Positions 11,301 to 17,987 of a stretch of DNA of 41,469 nt are shown piece by piece. The first letter of the stretch is position 1. Every line of letters starts with the position of its first letter. Source of the stretch: a virus; the IMG/VR virus record IMGVR_UViG_3300030090_001255, positions 1 to 41,469 of that record; one strand, 5' to 3'. The notes under the pieces are model-generated. The model searched no databases. It was not told the origin of the DNA and worked only from the letters and a program-made list of their open reading frames with translations. A program made the translations under genes and the position numbers.

Positions 11301-12218
11301 TTTTGTTGCCCAAGCACCTGCAAGGTTAGTTGGGTCAAATCCAAGAGTAACAACTCCATCTATCAGGCCTGATACAAACTTAAATCTATCAGTTCCTGGT
11401 TCAGCAATTTGAATAGCAGCAACCCTACCAGGGCTTATAGTTACTCCTCTATATTTATTAGCTTCTACTTTTGCTCTTTCAGTCCCTGTAATATCGAAAC
11501 CTAATTGTGCTTGTATTGATTCTTCAATAGCAGCTAATTGATTAGGGTCTCTTATTGTTTGTGCTAATTCTTTATATATATCAGTATCTCTAGCTAATGT
11601 AGAGTTTCCAAAATATCCTCTACCTAAATTAACTCTATTGCCTTTTGCTAATTCACGTATAGCATATCCTGCTTGTGTAGGGCCTAACTCTTTTTTTGCT
11701 GCTTCATAGTCTTGTCTAAATTCTGCATAATCATTACCTAGTGCTAAGTTCATAACTGGTTTATCTAATCCAACTAAATTAGAAAACATTTGTAGGTATG
11801 CTAAGTTTATATTCATACCATTGTCAGCTAATGAACGTGCTGCAGCTTGAAATGGTCTTTTAACAGTAGCTTCAGCTAATGAATCCATACCAACTATAGC
11901 ATTTCTAATTAATCCTCTACCTGCACCTTTAGTCTGCTCCCAAAAGTTTCTACTTTGTTCTTTTTCTATTTCCATTTGTCTTTCGACTAATAACTGAACT
12001 TCAGGAGAAATAGATGAATAACCTAGCAAAGCACTACCAACCATAATGTCTCTTCCTAAATTATTACCAAATCTATTAGTAATATCTTCTAAGTTTTCGC
12101 CTACTTTAGGTTGTTGTCTAATTACATTTTTAACAGCAGCGTATTTATTCTGTCGTTCTTTAGATTTATCAATATATGATTCTTCTAGGTCAGGTGGTTC
12201 AAAAGCATAAAAACCCAT
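5364..12218 (-). CDS. Giant internal virion / DNA-ejection-type protein with HEAAH motif
   Basis: 2,284 residues, about one sixth of the genome. It is long, helical and charged, with no signal peptide. Around residue 535 is ILHEAAHSW, a perfect HExxH-type zinc metallopeptidase signature in a plausible helix. A hydrophobic, glycine-rich stretch near 1810-1840 (GVNIVAGGLIPGVGPIAQVA) could be membrane-active. Podoviruses carry very large internal proteins that are ejected with the DNA and may have enzymatic domains, and location upstream of the wall-degrading genes fits. I could not identify other domains; the peptidase reading rests on the short motif alone. It overlaps the next gene's start (TAATG). 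Confidence 0.8.
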   Translation of the reverse strand: MGFYAFEPPDLEESYIDKSKERQNKYAAVKNVIRQQPKVGENLEDITNRFGNNLGRDIMVGSALLGYSSISPEVQLLVERQMEIEKEQSRNFWEQTKGAGRGLIRNAIVGMDSLAEATVKRPFQAAARSLADNGMNINLAYLQMFSNLVGLDKPVMNLALGNDYAEFRQDYEAAKKELGPTQAGYAIRELAKGNRVNLGRGYFGNSTLARDTDIYKELAQTIRDPNQLAAIEESIQAQLGFDITGTERAKVEANKYRGVTISPGRVAAIQIAEPGTDRFKFVSGLIDGVVTLGFDPTNLAGAWATKLTKAGRTFKVGENVVDARNTVGIRTATAQGERVYQRVLMKTDDVTSEPVLVDVGPSILKGDKTYTLDELNDIAAQNGRQNPYFPQTAESQKYLDEGFQNNFGLNSATSDEIFINNIAITEAADFKNGKYYQQSRPGIRGNFLDNISKDLRGLNKQQLAKRTRGTPLEKYFNNKAQNYVFDEDAQKVFIDDIASDQGFFKDMVAYVGADRYITKAAYDSIEEVIDSTILHEAAHSWISKGYAPKSLSFDTNTIPRRALGIFMKGGRRRRKEKRWLDAATKAKDKGISSSWDDIDWAKTYWKLENEVNELTTNFKTAYINEIDTLKNASGIQKFLKPSLNKVDFEEWHTTVGQTIYDFIAEQIQKGGFRFQDIRKIMPEASPSTIQAMLDNPTLDNIAELVAREVRTGGISKRLDPYSSTFKGGISRKLGKTLGRNNKLLDDGARIDFSDMGNFLGVGAVISRKYTDSAIAKIFGQVSPAFISATNHTQGLREMEKLIESLPFEEAVRKDLYKKLASADAAILSSALDGNPYSKLRLTEEFFKLLNGKGTPKDAGILGELEKLLGAKTGLPGQLGGGITKFVAEIQEARKYWVSLVGDDVVDVGFGTAKSSQQFPNRIRSLTDDAATAQKLDDLAKKGEGEELKKFIMTTFGNKEEALPSAHLLSEMLVGNIPLFDPNEIFRVLGTFRNSLLKISGVGALTGLKRVDFTQLLGKDLSKNPIFRLASENDNFAKYMSDWELPKKSLSGKKVSPAYIKELQDKAIDELITEYNKITNEGLTRNVLDFSTDDDTYELFNMLTTTEQFKNAANVGNITSNAITKGIAKSLYAKKYSDGGVSIVNRGYTRFANNVMQTAWKPLTLLRFAWTTRVIMEEQLRMWAAGFSNIFTHPLSHFAWALKPDAKFARGTAKILDALPFPKDMRAGDKFVEKLRKGELDILGRQMKDEFLFKQAMSRGSNGIMIRKAASIDRFFQTVKKSSVTESRASRYNFAEGWLTELNLLADDDLMQTVAGIIYDYQRPTHFRGPSTPFTSFDELADFLVGNTTTREYMEQIRGLAARSRFGSTTRRVREVDLERIRNAYKDWVSSGDAVTDYGRRLIDGDKDRTVELLQSYAARLYDKAGGGGGFRKYVVNTELQSYEETLQQVAMGTESFEDLLKKGIVQEVDKGFIVKELGDTDALAKPMIYELIAGEQSEKYVKWVATKEVDVLSPKMQKELDEAVKAEVGFKGRELTNKEMDELIEMVKTNYDYKPVPLGSLASKKQYDIVKDILYKQTNFGPDVVKLSRQFEETGRFSKSMWDKKLEDLFDLFMSIPTNKLSRAPAFRQFYYSNLEKLADRLEADALARILRDPTTAQSMPRSTQKRLRELVPKAAGEGIGIDDLEQFDQMLKSLALTETEDLLYSLNKRSQFSQATALIFPFAEVHLEIAGTWTRLLRENPTKARRASITTQTLKEGNPFNWNFLGGDAGEDKPMIYTDPNTNEEVFVFPLLDPYIRRFFDNVQKDDLGGADPAVDVNLRTVGFVSGVNIVAGGLIPGVGPIAQVAARTLMPNMKETDALYDFIFPFGEPQGDALQQAADIFIPPWVQKIGGFMQASPENWSRQLINTQKEVLRAKLVSGAVPMGEEPRTQEEMDRILQTVKQDAMVIHLIKSAAQFSFTSPSFRWEVEVEPGGSAFVDPLELKKRGIDPDGRIFGFNTLQSVYARFLNETQDEQVATELFINVFGINPTSLIISKSKEIRRVPYTDQALEYAQENEEYYDKYADVFYYVRPDVGIDEFVMASWNNSFTDNYLGDYAARVDLDLGEYAQLQNQAAGRMALEYVRRRVNDPNSTMFIPNDDIRNNFLALYKDQLADYFVGYGDKPYTESTTDVDNVFDQLRGLAKEPELQDEEVIIALNIWLENFDNATMLRRGETGGVISEIKSSPQWIFVRDMIRQKGKELEKAYPLFHFLNRDILERYLRENEDDLIRYGYTYNDAIKGDQ

Positions 12219-12221
12219 ATC

Positions 12222-12581
12222 TTATCCTATCATTGAGCTTGCTTCTTCACTACCTCCCAGTATATCGTTTATAGCAGCGAGAATCATATTTACATTACTA
12301 GCTTGTCCTGGTTCTACAGGTTGAAAGTTATCTTGATTTGTTAATGATTCTGTAAACCCTCTGCTATCTCCTGACGGAGCAAACGCACCTCCATTGTTTG
12401 CAAGTTGTTGTAACGGATTGTTATTTGGAATATTCGTACCTTGTGGTTCTGTTGGTCCTGGTATAGTAGCATCTGTTTCGTTTATAGCAATAGGAACTCC
12501 TCTTAAAGCTGCTTCTCTTTCAGCAGAACCTTCTCCTCTTTGTGCATCTATATTAAATGCTTTTTTATTACCTCGGGTCAT
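12222..12581 (-). CDS. Small hypothetical virion-cluster protein
   Basis: 119 residues, low-complexity and Asn/Gly/Pro/Gln-rich in the middle (PTEPQGTNIPNNNPLQQL), with a short hydrophobic helix near the end (NMILAAINDILGG). There is no domain I recognise. It overlaps the upstream 78-residue gene by 14 bases and ends three bases before the giant protein starts, so it is clearly part of the portal-to-ejection operon. It could be a minor head or chaperone-like protein. Translation from the ATG at 12581 is supported by the overlap arrangement. Confidence 0.65.
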   Translation of the reverse strand: MTRGNKKAFNIDAQRGEGSAEREAALRGVPIAINETDATIPGPTEPQGTNIPNNNPLQQLANNGGAFAPSGDSRGFTESLTNQDNFQPVEPGQASNVNMILAAINDILGGSEEASSMIG

Positions 12582-12804
12582 CTTCTACCCACACCATCTG
12601 CAACTTTCCATATCCTGGAACATATATTATTGTTAATCCATCCATATTACTCCACTCTTCTTCTAAGTTTTCTTGTCTAAAATCTTCTAATTGGTCATTT
12701 AAGTACAACTCAGCAACATCAAGTTTATTGACTTGCCACTCTTCATTCATAACAATTTCGTGAAATCTTCTATTGTTTCTTTCAAAATCTTCAGGTTCAG
12801 GCAT
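12568..12804 (-). CDS. Small acidic hypothetical protein after the portal
   Basis: 78 residues, acidic (many Glu/Asp), with a helical first half (FHEIVMNEEWQVNKLDVAEL) and a short beta-like C-terminal half (GLTIIYVPGYGKLQMVWVED). Not recognised. Its start overlaps the portal stop and its stop overlaps the next gene, so it is translationally coupled to both. Small proteins in this place are often head-completion or portal-associated factors, but nothing in the sequence proves that here. Confidence 0.65.
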   Translation of the reverse strand: MPEPEDFERNNRRFHEIVMNEEWQVNKLDVAELYLNDQLEDFRQENLEEEWSNMDGLTIIYVPGYGKLQMVWVEDDPR

Positions 12805-14573
12805 TACCCACCTCCTAATAATTGCAATACTTGATTAGGGCTTGGTGGTGGTCCTTGCTGTGGTGGGCCTCCTTGACCTAACATTTGTGCCATCATAGCT
12901 TCTTGTTGACTTGGTTCAGGTTCTTCTGCTGTATAAAACTTTTTAAGTATTGTTCCTATCTGATTTGGTTTATTATATATTTCTACCAAAGCCATAGATG
13001 CTTTAGGGTCACCTTGTGTAGCTTGTGCTAGTAATGAATCAAACATAACACTTTCGGCCTTGTCTTTTGTAATTCTTTCATTTATAGCTTGTAAATCTTC
13101 TAAACCATCCATTTCACGTTGCATTGTAGATTTATCTATTATGCCTGCTTGTAATAACTGTAAACCTGTAATAACTTTACTTGCCTCATCAAATGTAGCC
13201 ATAGCACCATACTTACGTCTTGTAAGATAGTTACCATCAATATCTGTTTTAGGTGTGTAGTTTTCAGCAAAAGCAGCACCTCTAATAGTTCCTACTAATG
13301 GCTTACGTTTGTTCAAAACTAACTCATCTAACTCTAATCTTTTGTAATCTATTTCTTGTATAGCAACTTGTAATACTTTATGATATTCGTTTACCATAGC
13401 ACCTATACCTGCGTTTAATTCTTCTAATCCTCTACCTGTTACAAAAGAATTAGGAGATATAGCATCATCACTTACTGGATAACCTGCTACTGTTCTAAGG
13501 TGTCTTTCAATTCTTGATACAGATTCAAACAACTGATAAGGCAGATTATTTACTGGTTTAATTACTTGAGAACCTGGTGTTAAGTAATTTATAGCATTTC
13601 GGCCTTTTCTGTATTGACCTGATTCTATTTCACCTACTATGTTTGTTTCTGTAAATACAGCATCTTCCATAGCAATAACTGACATAACATTGATTTTGGC
13701 CATAGCAGCCATTAATCCTATTACTTGGTCAAACTGTCCTTGTATTTGGTCAAAAGAATATCTTTTAGCACAAACAAAAGCAGGGCCTGATTTAAGTGGA
13801 TTAGGTACAAAGTCAACTATTTTCTGTGATGCAACGTGTACAATGTATGTTCCTTCAGGGTTTATATACTCTACTATTAACTCACCATTGTCATTTGAGT
13901 TTTCCCAAGAACCATCTTGTGCATAGTTATTATATAAACCTACAGTAAATCCATAAGGGTCATCTTGTTCATCACTACGTTCTGCAAAATAGCTTTTAAG
14001 TTCAGGGTACATTTGAATTAAATTGTTAACAGGTACATTTCTAATTGACACTAATTCTTCTGCCATTTGATTTGCACCTTGATAACCAGGGAATGTAGTG
14101 TATGGGTCTCTTAATTCAGCCACAGGGAATGTATGACCTTGAGGGTCAGTCTTAGTTGTTATAACCCATACAGCAAAACCATATCCTGGTAACCATCTAG
14201 CCACTTGTGGTAACTGTAATTCAAGTTGTTGAAACTGGTCGTATGATGTAACAATACGTTCTAGCTTATCTTTTTTCTTTTTATTTCTTTCACTATCTCT
14301 AGGGTTTGTGATATGTACATCTAAAGCAGGAACTCTACCTATTTTCTGTGCAAGTCTGTCTAGTGCTGATAGTAATAAGTTAGGAGCAGGTAACATATCT
14401 GCATCTGTGCTAGATAAAGATTGACCTAGTAAAGCCTTTATGCCGTGTTCTCCTCCGTTGATAATTGCACGAAATCTAGCTCTATCAGGCAATGCTTGGT
14501 CGTGCATTGCTTTTAAATATTTTGTTCTGTCTAGTATGTCTTTAACTAACAATTTATCTCCACGGAGCGTCAT
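12804..14573 (-). CDS. Portal protein
   Basis: 589 residues, of podovirus-like portal size. It opens with a helical wing region, contains a long mixed domain, and ends with a Gln/Pro/Gly-rich tail (GQGGPPQQGPPPSPNQ). Features typical of portals include an early LLPAPNLLLSALDRLAQKI-like helix followed by a central beta region and long stem/crown helices (EVYHK..QVAIQEIDYKRLELDELVLNKRK area). It overlaps the terminase gene by 20 bases, the classic terminase-portal order. The portal forms the dodecameric ring through which DNA is packaged and ejected. The call relies on size, order and overall pattern rather than a single motif. Confidence 0.85.
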   Translation of the reverse strand: MTLRGDKLLVKDILDRTKYLKAMHDQALPDRARFRAIINGGEHGIKALLGQSLSSTDADMLPAPNLLLSALDRLAQKIGRVPALDVHITNPRDSERNKKKKDKLERIVTSYDQFQQLELQLPQVARWLPGYGFAVWVITTKTDPQGHTFPVAELRDPYTTFPGYQGANQMAEELVSIRNVPVNNLIQMYPELKSYFAERSDEQDDPYGFTVGLYNNYAQDGSWENSNDNGELIVEYINPEGTYIVHVASQKIVDFVPNPLKSGPAFVCAKRYSFDQIQGQFDQVIGLMAAMAKINVMSVIAMEDAVFTETNIVGEIESGQYRKGRNAINYLTPGSQVIKPVNNLPYQLFESVSRIERHLRTVAGYPVSDDAISPNSFVTGRGLEELNAGIGAMVNEYHKVLQVAIQEIDYKRLELDELVLNKRKPLVGTIRGAAFAENYTPKTDIDGNYLTRRKYGAMATFDEASKVITGLQLLQAGIIDKSTMQREMDGLEDLQAINERITKDKAESVMFDSLLAQATQGDPKASMALVEIYNKPNQIGTILKKFYTAEEPEPSQQEAMMAQMLGQGGPPQQGPPPSPNQVLQLLGGG

Positions 14574-16494
14574 TCCATTCTACTATATCAAACCCATCAT
14601 AGCTAGGAGTGTAGTCAATTCCTATATCAGAGAAATGTGCTTTTTGCAACTTCCTTAATACTTTAATAGGAAACCAACTTGCCATAACTATATCAGATTT
14701 ATATATATTTTTTCTTCTTGCAGAAAAATATGATAATTGTTTTCTATACATTTCTGATTTGACTTGTGATTCAGTATTGCCATATGGTAAAACAATTAAC
14801 TTGTCTTGAAACATTGGTGCTAATGATGTAACACCAAAATGACTATCCCATTTGTTTTTGTATGTTTCGTGTCCCTCTAAAATTATTCCATTCTTATTTG
14901 CATAATCTTTTATACGAGGGTCTTGCCTTATAGCTTTTTGAAAGTTGTTTTCTTCTATTACCCAATGATATAAGTTATAGTCTCTATGCCACTCTTTAAT
15001 AATTTGTAATGCTTCCTCTACACCACCACCTTTGTTATTTTGTATATCTACCATTTGTAGCAAAGCATCTTCACCATCATCTAGTATTGCCCAAAGAAAT
15101 GCAGCCTGATATCCTGTTGCTGCAGGGTCTAAGCCTGCAACTAAATAAGAATGTAATGGTATTTGGCCTACGACTTTACTTGTATCCATACATTCAGATA
15201 TAGCCTCAACATTAAATATTGTTGCACCACCCTCTCCTGGCCTATTCTGATATACCATTTCAAATCTTTGCAAACCACCTGTAGTCATAGCATCTCTACG
15301 TCTTGACTGTAACCACTTGTATGTTCTAAAACCTGACCACAACATACAATCAAAGTGTTCTTCTTCTTCTAGCTCAGGTATTGTACAACTAGTATCGTGT
15401 GCTTCCTCTACTATTGTTTCCCAGGCCTCTGAGTCTAATAATGAATTGTATAAATCATCAGGATGCTGTCTTGACCCAATAACAATTATTGCTGTATGTT
15501 CCTCTTTACGTGATGCTAATGTTGTAGTCCACCAGTTTTTAGTATTATTTCTAGCACTAGGTTGTGCAGTAGATGCGTGGTCCTCAATGTCGTCTGCAAT
15601 AATTAAGTCACAGTCTCTTGATAATATCTTGCCACCTTTACCTATACCTATCATTGTTGGTGACTTAATACCGTGTACTGTTCTAGTAGATACAGTAAAA
15701 CCATTTTGTGACCAAGACTTACCTGTTCTAGTTCTAGGTTTAAATGTACCACCTGGTCCACAAAAATCTTCTTTTAATGCTTCGTTACTTTCTAATGTAT
15801 CTATTACAGACAACACAGAGTTTTTTGCAATATCTTCGTTACCACCTACCCACATAATTCTTATGTTAGGATTTTTCATAATACGCCATATAGCAAAATG
15901 TATTAACAATTCTGTTTTACCGTGTCTTGGTGGTGACAGTATCATCTGCTGACCACCTTCATCTATGGCCTTATTAAGTGCTTGTATCCATTTACTATGA
16001 AAGGGTGCTGTCTCAAACGGTATACCTTTCTCAGTTAAAAAATATCTATTTCTAAATTCTGTAAAACTTTCTAACGATTCAATAGCAGCATCAGGTACAT
16101 CCCAATCTTGTTGTGCTTTTTCTAACTCAACATCTTCTTGATACGCAGCCATAAATCTTGAAATTTGTGCTTTACTAACTTTAAGTAATTTAGCTGCTTC
16201 ATCTCTTGTAATGCTTTCCTGTAGTACTTCGTGAATAATTCCATCTTGTATGAATTTGTCATAGACATTGCCACGTCTAGCACTAGCTCGTCCATCTTCC
16301 GATTTAGTTTCTTTTTTAGGTTTCTTAGCGTTAGCATTAGTCTTTTTCTCAGGAAGAATATAGACCTCTCCATTTTTCTTAGCACGCCATTTCCTCTTAT
16401 CAATTAATTGTCTGCATTTGTCTGAACAAAATTTTCTTTGGCCTTTAGGTAATAAATTTGCACAATCTGGAACTGCACATACTATATTTACCAT
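14554..16494 (-). CDS. terL: Large terminase with N-terminal zinc-finger and HTH domains
   Basis: 646 residues. Residues 6-27 carry Cys6, Cys11, Cys23 and Cys27 (CAVPDC and FCSDKC), a zinc-finger pattern; about 96-118 is a helix-turn-helix (RDEAAKLLKVSKAQISRFM). The ATPase follows with Walker A SPPRHGKTEL (187-196) and Walker B DLIIADDIED (296-305). The RNase H-like nuclease begins near 455 (VAGLDPAATG). Packaging ATPase and DNA cleavage are established for the family. No separate small terminase gene is seen, so the N-terminal domains probably supply DNA recognition. It overlaps the upstream basic gene by seven bases and the portal by 20. Confidence 0.95.
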   Translation of the reverse strand: MVNIVCAVPDCANLLPKGQRKFCSDKCRQLIDKRKWRAKKNGEVYILPEKKTNANAKKPKKETKSEDGRASARRGNVYDKFIQDGIIHEVLQESITRDEAAKLLKVSKAQISRFMAAYQEDVELEKAQQDWDVPDAAIESLESFTEFRNRYFLTEKGIPFETAPFHSKWIQALNKAIDEGGQQMILSPPRHGKTELLIHFAIWRIMKNPNIRIMWVGGNEDIAKNSVLSVIDTLESNEALKEDFCGPGGTFKPRTRTGKSWSQNGFTVSTRTVHGIKSPTMIGIGKGGKILSRDCDLIIADDIEDHASTAQPSARNNTKNWWTTTLASRKEEHTAIIVIGSRQHPDDLYNSLLDSEAWETIVEEAHDTSCTIPELEEEEHFDCMLWSGFRTYKWLQSRRRDAMTTGGLQRFEMVYQNRPGEGGATIFNVEAISECMDTSKVVGQIPLHSYLVAGLDPAATGYQAAFLWAILDDGEDALLQMVDIQNNKGGGVEEALQIIKEWHRDYNLYHWVIEENNFQKAIRQDPRIKDYANKNGIILEGHETYKNKWDSHFGVTSLAPMFQDKLIVLPYGNTESQVKSEMYRKQLSYFSARRKNIYKSDIVMASWFPIKVLRKLQKAHFSDIGIDYTPSYDGFDIVEWNDAPWR

Positions 16495-16778
16495 TTGGTT
16501 TTATTCGCCCAATAGGCTGCTGACATCTTTCCCTTTTTAATATTCTTTGCGTGCCTAGCTTTAAAAGATTTACGTCTAGCTTTATCTTTTGCAGACTTAG
16601 GACTTTTACCTGCACCTGATACTCCTTGTTGACCAAATCTAATTAACTTTAAATTATGGCCTTCCTGTGCAAGAACAACGTGCGACTTCTTAGGATGCTT
16701 AGGTGTACGTTTAGGTTTGTTAACACCTTTAAGTCCGTGTTTTTTAAGTAGAGCTTTTTTACGATTTGCGTGTGACAT
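16488..16778 (-). CDS. Conserved small basic phage protein upstream of terminase
   Basis: 96 residues and strongly basic. It contains KHGLKGVNKPKRTPKHPKKS, then LIRFGQQGVSGAGKSPKSAKD and KARHAKNIKKGKMSAAYWAN. I recognise this as a widespread phage protein of unknown function (I believe the DUF6321 family) found in many marine phages, often next to terminase. The sharp sequence conservation I recall suggests a nucleic-acid-binding or packaging role, but that is inference. The ATG shares one base with the preceding stop (TAATG) and the 3' end overlaps terL by seven bases. Confidence 0.85.
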   Translation of the reverse strand: MSHANRKKALLKKHGLKGVNKPKRTPKHPKKSHVVLAQEGHNLKLIRFGQQGVSGAGKSPKSAKDKARRKSFKARHAKNIKKGKMSAAYWANKTKW

Positions 16779-16897
16779 TATTTCTTAATTTTCTTTATCT
16801 TACCATTTTTAGTTCTAGCAAACTTATGTGTTTTAGTTTCTCTAATAAGAGTACCATAATGTCTCTTGCCACCCCACATCCAACTAACTTGTGCCAT
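16778..16897 (-). CDS. Tiny basic protein (39 aa)
   Basis: A 39-residue frame beginning MAQVSWMWGGKRHYGTLI and ending in a Lys-rich tail (GKIKKIKK). Its stop overlaps the ATG of the next gene (TAATG) and it starts immediately after the stop of the 57-residue frame, so the run of tiny genes has no untranslated gaps. Composition is basic like its neighbours. The exact tiling with the genes on both sides is the main evidence that it is translated. Function unknown; nucleic-acid binding is possible. Confidence 0.6.
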   Translation of the reverse strand: MAQVSWMWGGKRHYGTLIRETKTHKFARTKNGKIKKIKK

Positions 16898-17071
16898 TTA
16901 CTTACCTACTTTTTTTTGTGCAGCTTTATGTGATTTAGAAAAACTAGAGCCACGTCTCATAGAGTTATACATATACTGAAGATGTTTTTTACTATGATGT
17001 TTAGAATGTTTCTTCATAGCATTTTGTTGAGACTTAGTTAATTTAGAAATATCTACACCTTTTACTTTCAT
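16898..17071 (-). CDS. Tiny basic protein (57 aa)
   Basis: 57 residues, starting MKVKGVDISKLTKSQQNAMK and continuing with a His/Lys-rich segment (KKHSKHHSKKHLQYMYNSM) and a Gly-Lys tail. It starts inside an ATGA overlap with the upstream gene's stop and ends directly against the next start region, so it appears translationally coupled. Short KxVD.SKLTKxQ openings followed by KKHxxHHxxxH are familiar to me from marine phage small proteins, but I cannot name a family. It may bind DNA or RNA, or neutralise packaged DNA. Confidence 0.65.
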   Translation of the reverse strand: MKVKGVDISKLTKSQQNAMKKHSKHHSKKHLQYMYNSMRRGSSFSKSHKAAQKKVGK

Positions 17072-17286
17072 TTACGCTTCCTTTTCTTAGTAGCTCTTGA
17101 TTTCTGTACAGCTTTCAAATCTATATAACGTCCTTCTTTATAAGCCTTTGCAGTCGCCTTAATTTCACGAGCAACAGAAGCCTTTGAATTTTTTTTATTC
17201 TTAAGGTATTTAGATGGGACACCTTTTTCATAAGGAACCTTACGTCTACTTTTTTTTCTTTTTGGAGGCACGTTTTTTCTTACCAC
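17068..17286 (-). CDS. Small Lys/Arg-rich protein
   Basis: 72 residues from a GTG at 17286, or about 67 from the GTG near 17271 (MPPKRKKSRRKVPYEKG); the latter lies further from a GGTGG that could act as the ribosome site, so the start is uncertain. About a third of the residues are Lys or Arg. The middle KNSKASVAREIKATAKAYKE is helical. It overlaps the 93-residue gene by about 40 bases and the next gene by ATGA. Family not identified; a DNA- or RNA-binding role is inferred from charge only. Confidence 0.65.
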   Translation of the reverse strand: MVRKNVPPKRKKSRRKVPYEKGVPSKYLKNKKNSKASVAREIKATAKAYKEGRYIDLKAVQKSRATKKRKRK

Positions 17287-17527
17287 CCTTCCGCTTTAAA
17301 TCGTTATCTTGTGAATGACCACCTTTAATAAAACTGTTTACTCTACCCATAGCCCAGGCCTGCATAGATGCAGACTTACTACCACTAGATAGATAAGCAC
17401 CTTGTCCTCTTCTATACACTTGTGCTAATTGTCCATAAGTATATTTAGAGTTAGCTGCCTTCTTTTGCAAAGTAGCTTTAGTCTTTGCGTTTATAGGTTT
17501 TCTTTTAGGTTTCTTCTTAGGAGCCAT
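17246..17527 (-). CDS. Small basic phage protein (DUF5824-like)
   Basis: 93 residues from the ATG at 17525-17527, which has GGTGG seven bases upstream; a longer frame to 17563 is open but less likely. Residues 25-65 (AQVYRRGQGAYLSSGS ... WAMGRVNSFI) resemble the short DUF5824-type phage domain, in which a YRRG.GAY and a W.M.RVNSF motif recur. The ends are poly-Lys (KKKRASKKKKK). Unknown function; the basic tails suggest nucleic acid contact. It heads the visible run of basic genes leading to terL. Confidence 0.72.
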   Translation of the reverse strand: MAPKKKPKRKPINAKTKATLQKKAANSKYTYGQLAQVYRRGQGAYLSSGSKSASMQAWAMGRVNSFIKGGHSQDNDLKRKGGKKKRASKKKKK

Positions 17528-17591
17528 TTGGCCCACCCTTACAAGTGTCAGGGCAAGCTCCACAACAATTAAATAAAATCATACTTTTATA

Positions 17592-17660
17592 TTAGTACAT
17601 TTTTCTTTTTTTACGGCCTTTATTCTTCCTCTTGGATTTCATCTTTTTTCCGTACATCAT
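17592..17660 (-). CDS. Possible 22-residue basic peptide
   Basis: A very short frame, MMYGKKMKSKRKNKGRKKRK then MY, with two adjacent ATGs and an AGGAG ribosome site five bases before the second. It lies inside and beyond the end of the 48-residue zinc-ribbon frame. The ribosome site is good and the composition matches the neighbouring Lys-rich proteins, but at this length chance cannot be excluded. If real it is the most basic product of the genome. Confidence 0.4.
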   Translation of the reverse strand: MMYGKKMKSKRKNKGRKKRKMY

Positions 17661-17766
17661 ATCTCCTTAATTTTCGATTGTATTGTGTGCAACCTAAGTT
17701 ACTACAAAATTTATACTTACGTTTAAATTTAAGTAGTTTGTTACAAACGTTGCAACTTTTTATCAT
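17620..17766 (-). CDS. Small zinc-ribbon-like protein (48 aa)
   Basis: A 48-residue frame starting MIKSCNVCNKLLKFKRKYKF with C-x2-C followed by C-x4-C (CSNLGC), then a basic helix and an acidic tail (DEIQEEE). The pattern fits a treble-clef or zinc-ribbon fold. No clear ribosome site precedes the ATG, and only 20 bases separate its start from that of the divergent 66-residue gene, so one of the two starts may be wrong. It is otherwise in line with the late block. Role unknown. Confidence 0.5.
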   Translation of the reverse strand: MIKSCNVCNKLLKFKRKYKFCSNLGCTQYNRKLRRYDVRKKDEIQEEE

Positions 17767-17786
17767 TATGATAACATAGTCTAACT

Positions 17787-17987
17787 ATGGCGAAGGTTAC
17801 AAACAAGGACATCCAAAAAAAAGGAAGAGAAATTGCATTAAAGCTCGACCATCTTATGGCAATCGTAGACAAATCATACAACAGACATCAGAAGTGTTTG
17901 GCCTGCAACGAAATGTATAAACACCATAGTGATGGCCTGCCTTGTATATCAGACACTAGTCATAAAGAAATAGTTAAGCATAAATAG
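17787..17987 (+). CDS. Small CxxC protein, plus strand inside the late block
   Basis: 66 residues, beginning MAKVTNKDIQKKGREIALK, with a C-x2-C (CLACNEMYKHHSDGLPC) that could bind zinc with the nearby His and Cys. It is the only plus-strand gene amid minus-strand late genes: divergent from the 48-residue frame (20 bases between starts) and convergent with the nuclease gene, overlapping its end by 14 bases. The protein looks genuine by composition. No promoter or ribosome site is obvious, so expression may come from read-through or a leaderless transcript. Confidence 0.6.
   Translation: MAKVTNKDIQKKGREIALKLDHLMAIVDKSYNRHQKCLACNEMYKHHSDGLPCISDTSHKEIVKHK

Noticed and set aside
15317-15952. 211-residue plus-strand frame inside terminase
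   Set aside because: It lies fully opposite the ATPase domain of TerL, whose motifs are clear; composition is that of antisense coding DNA.
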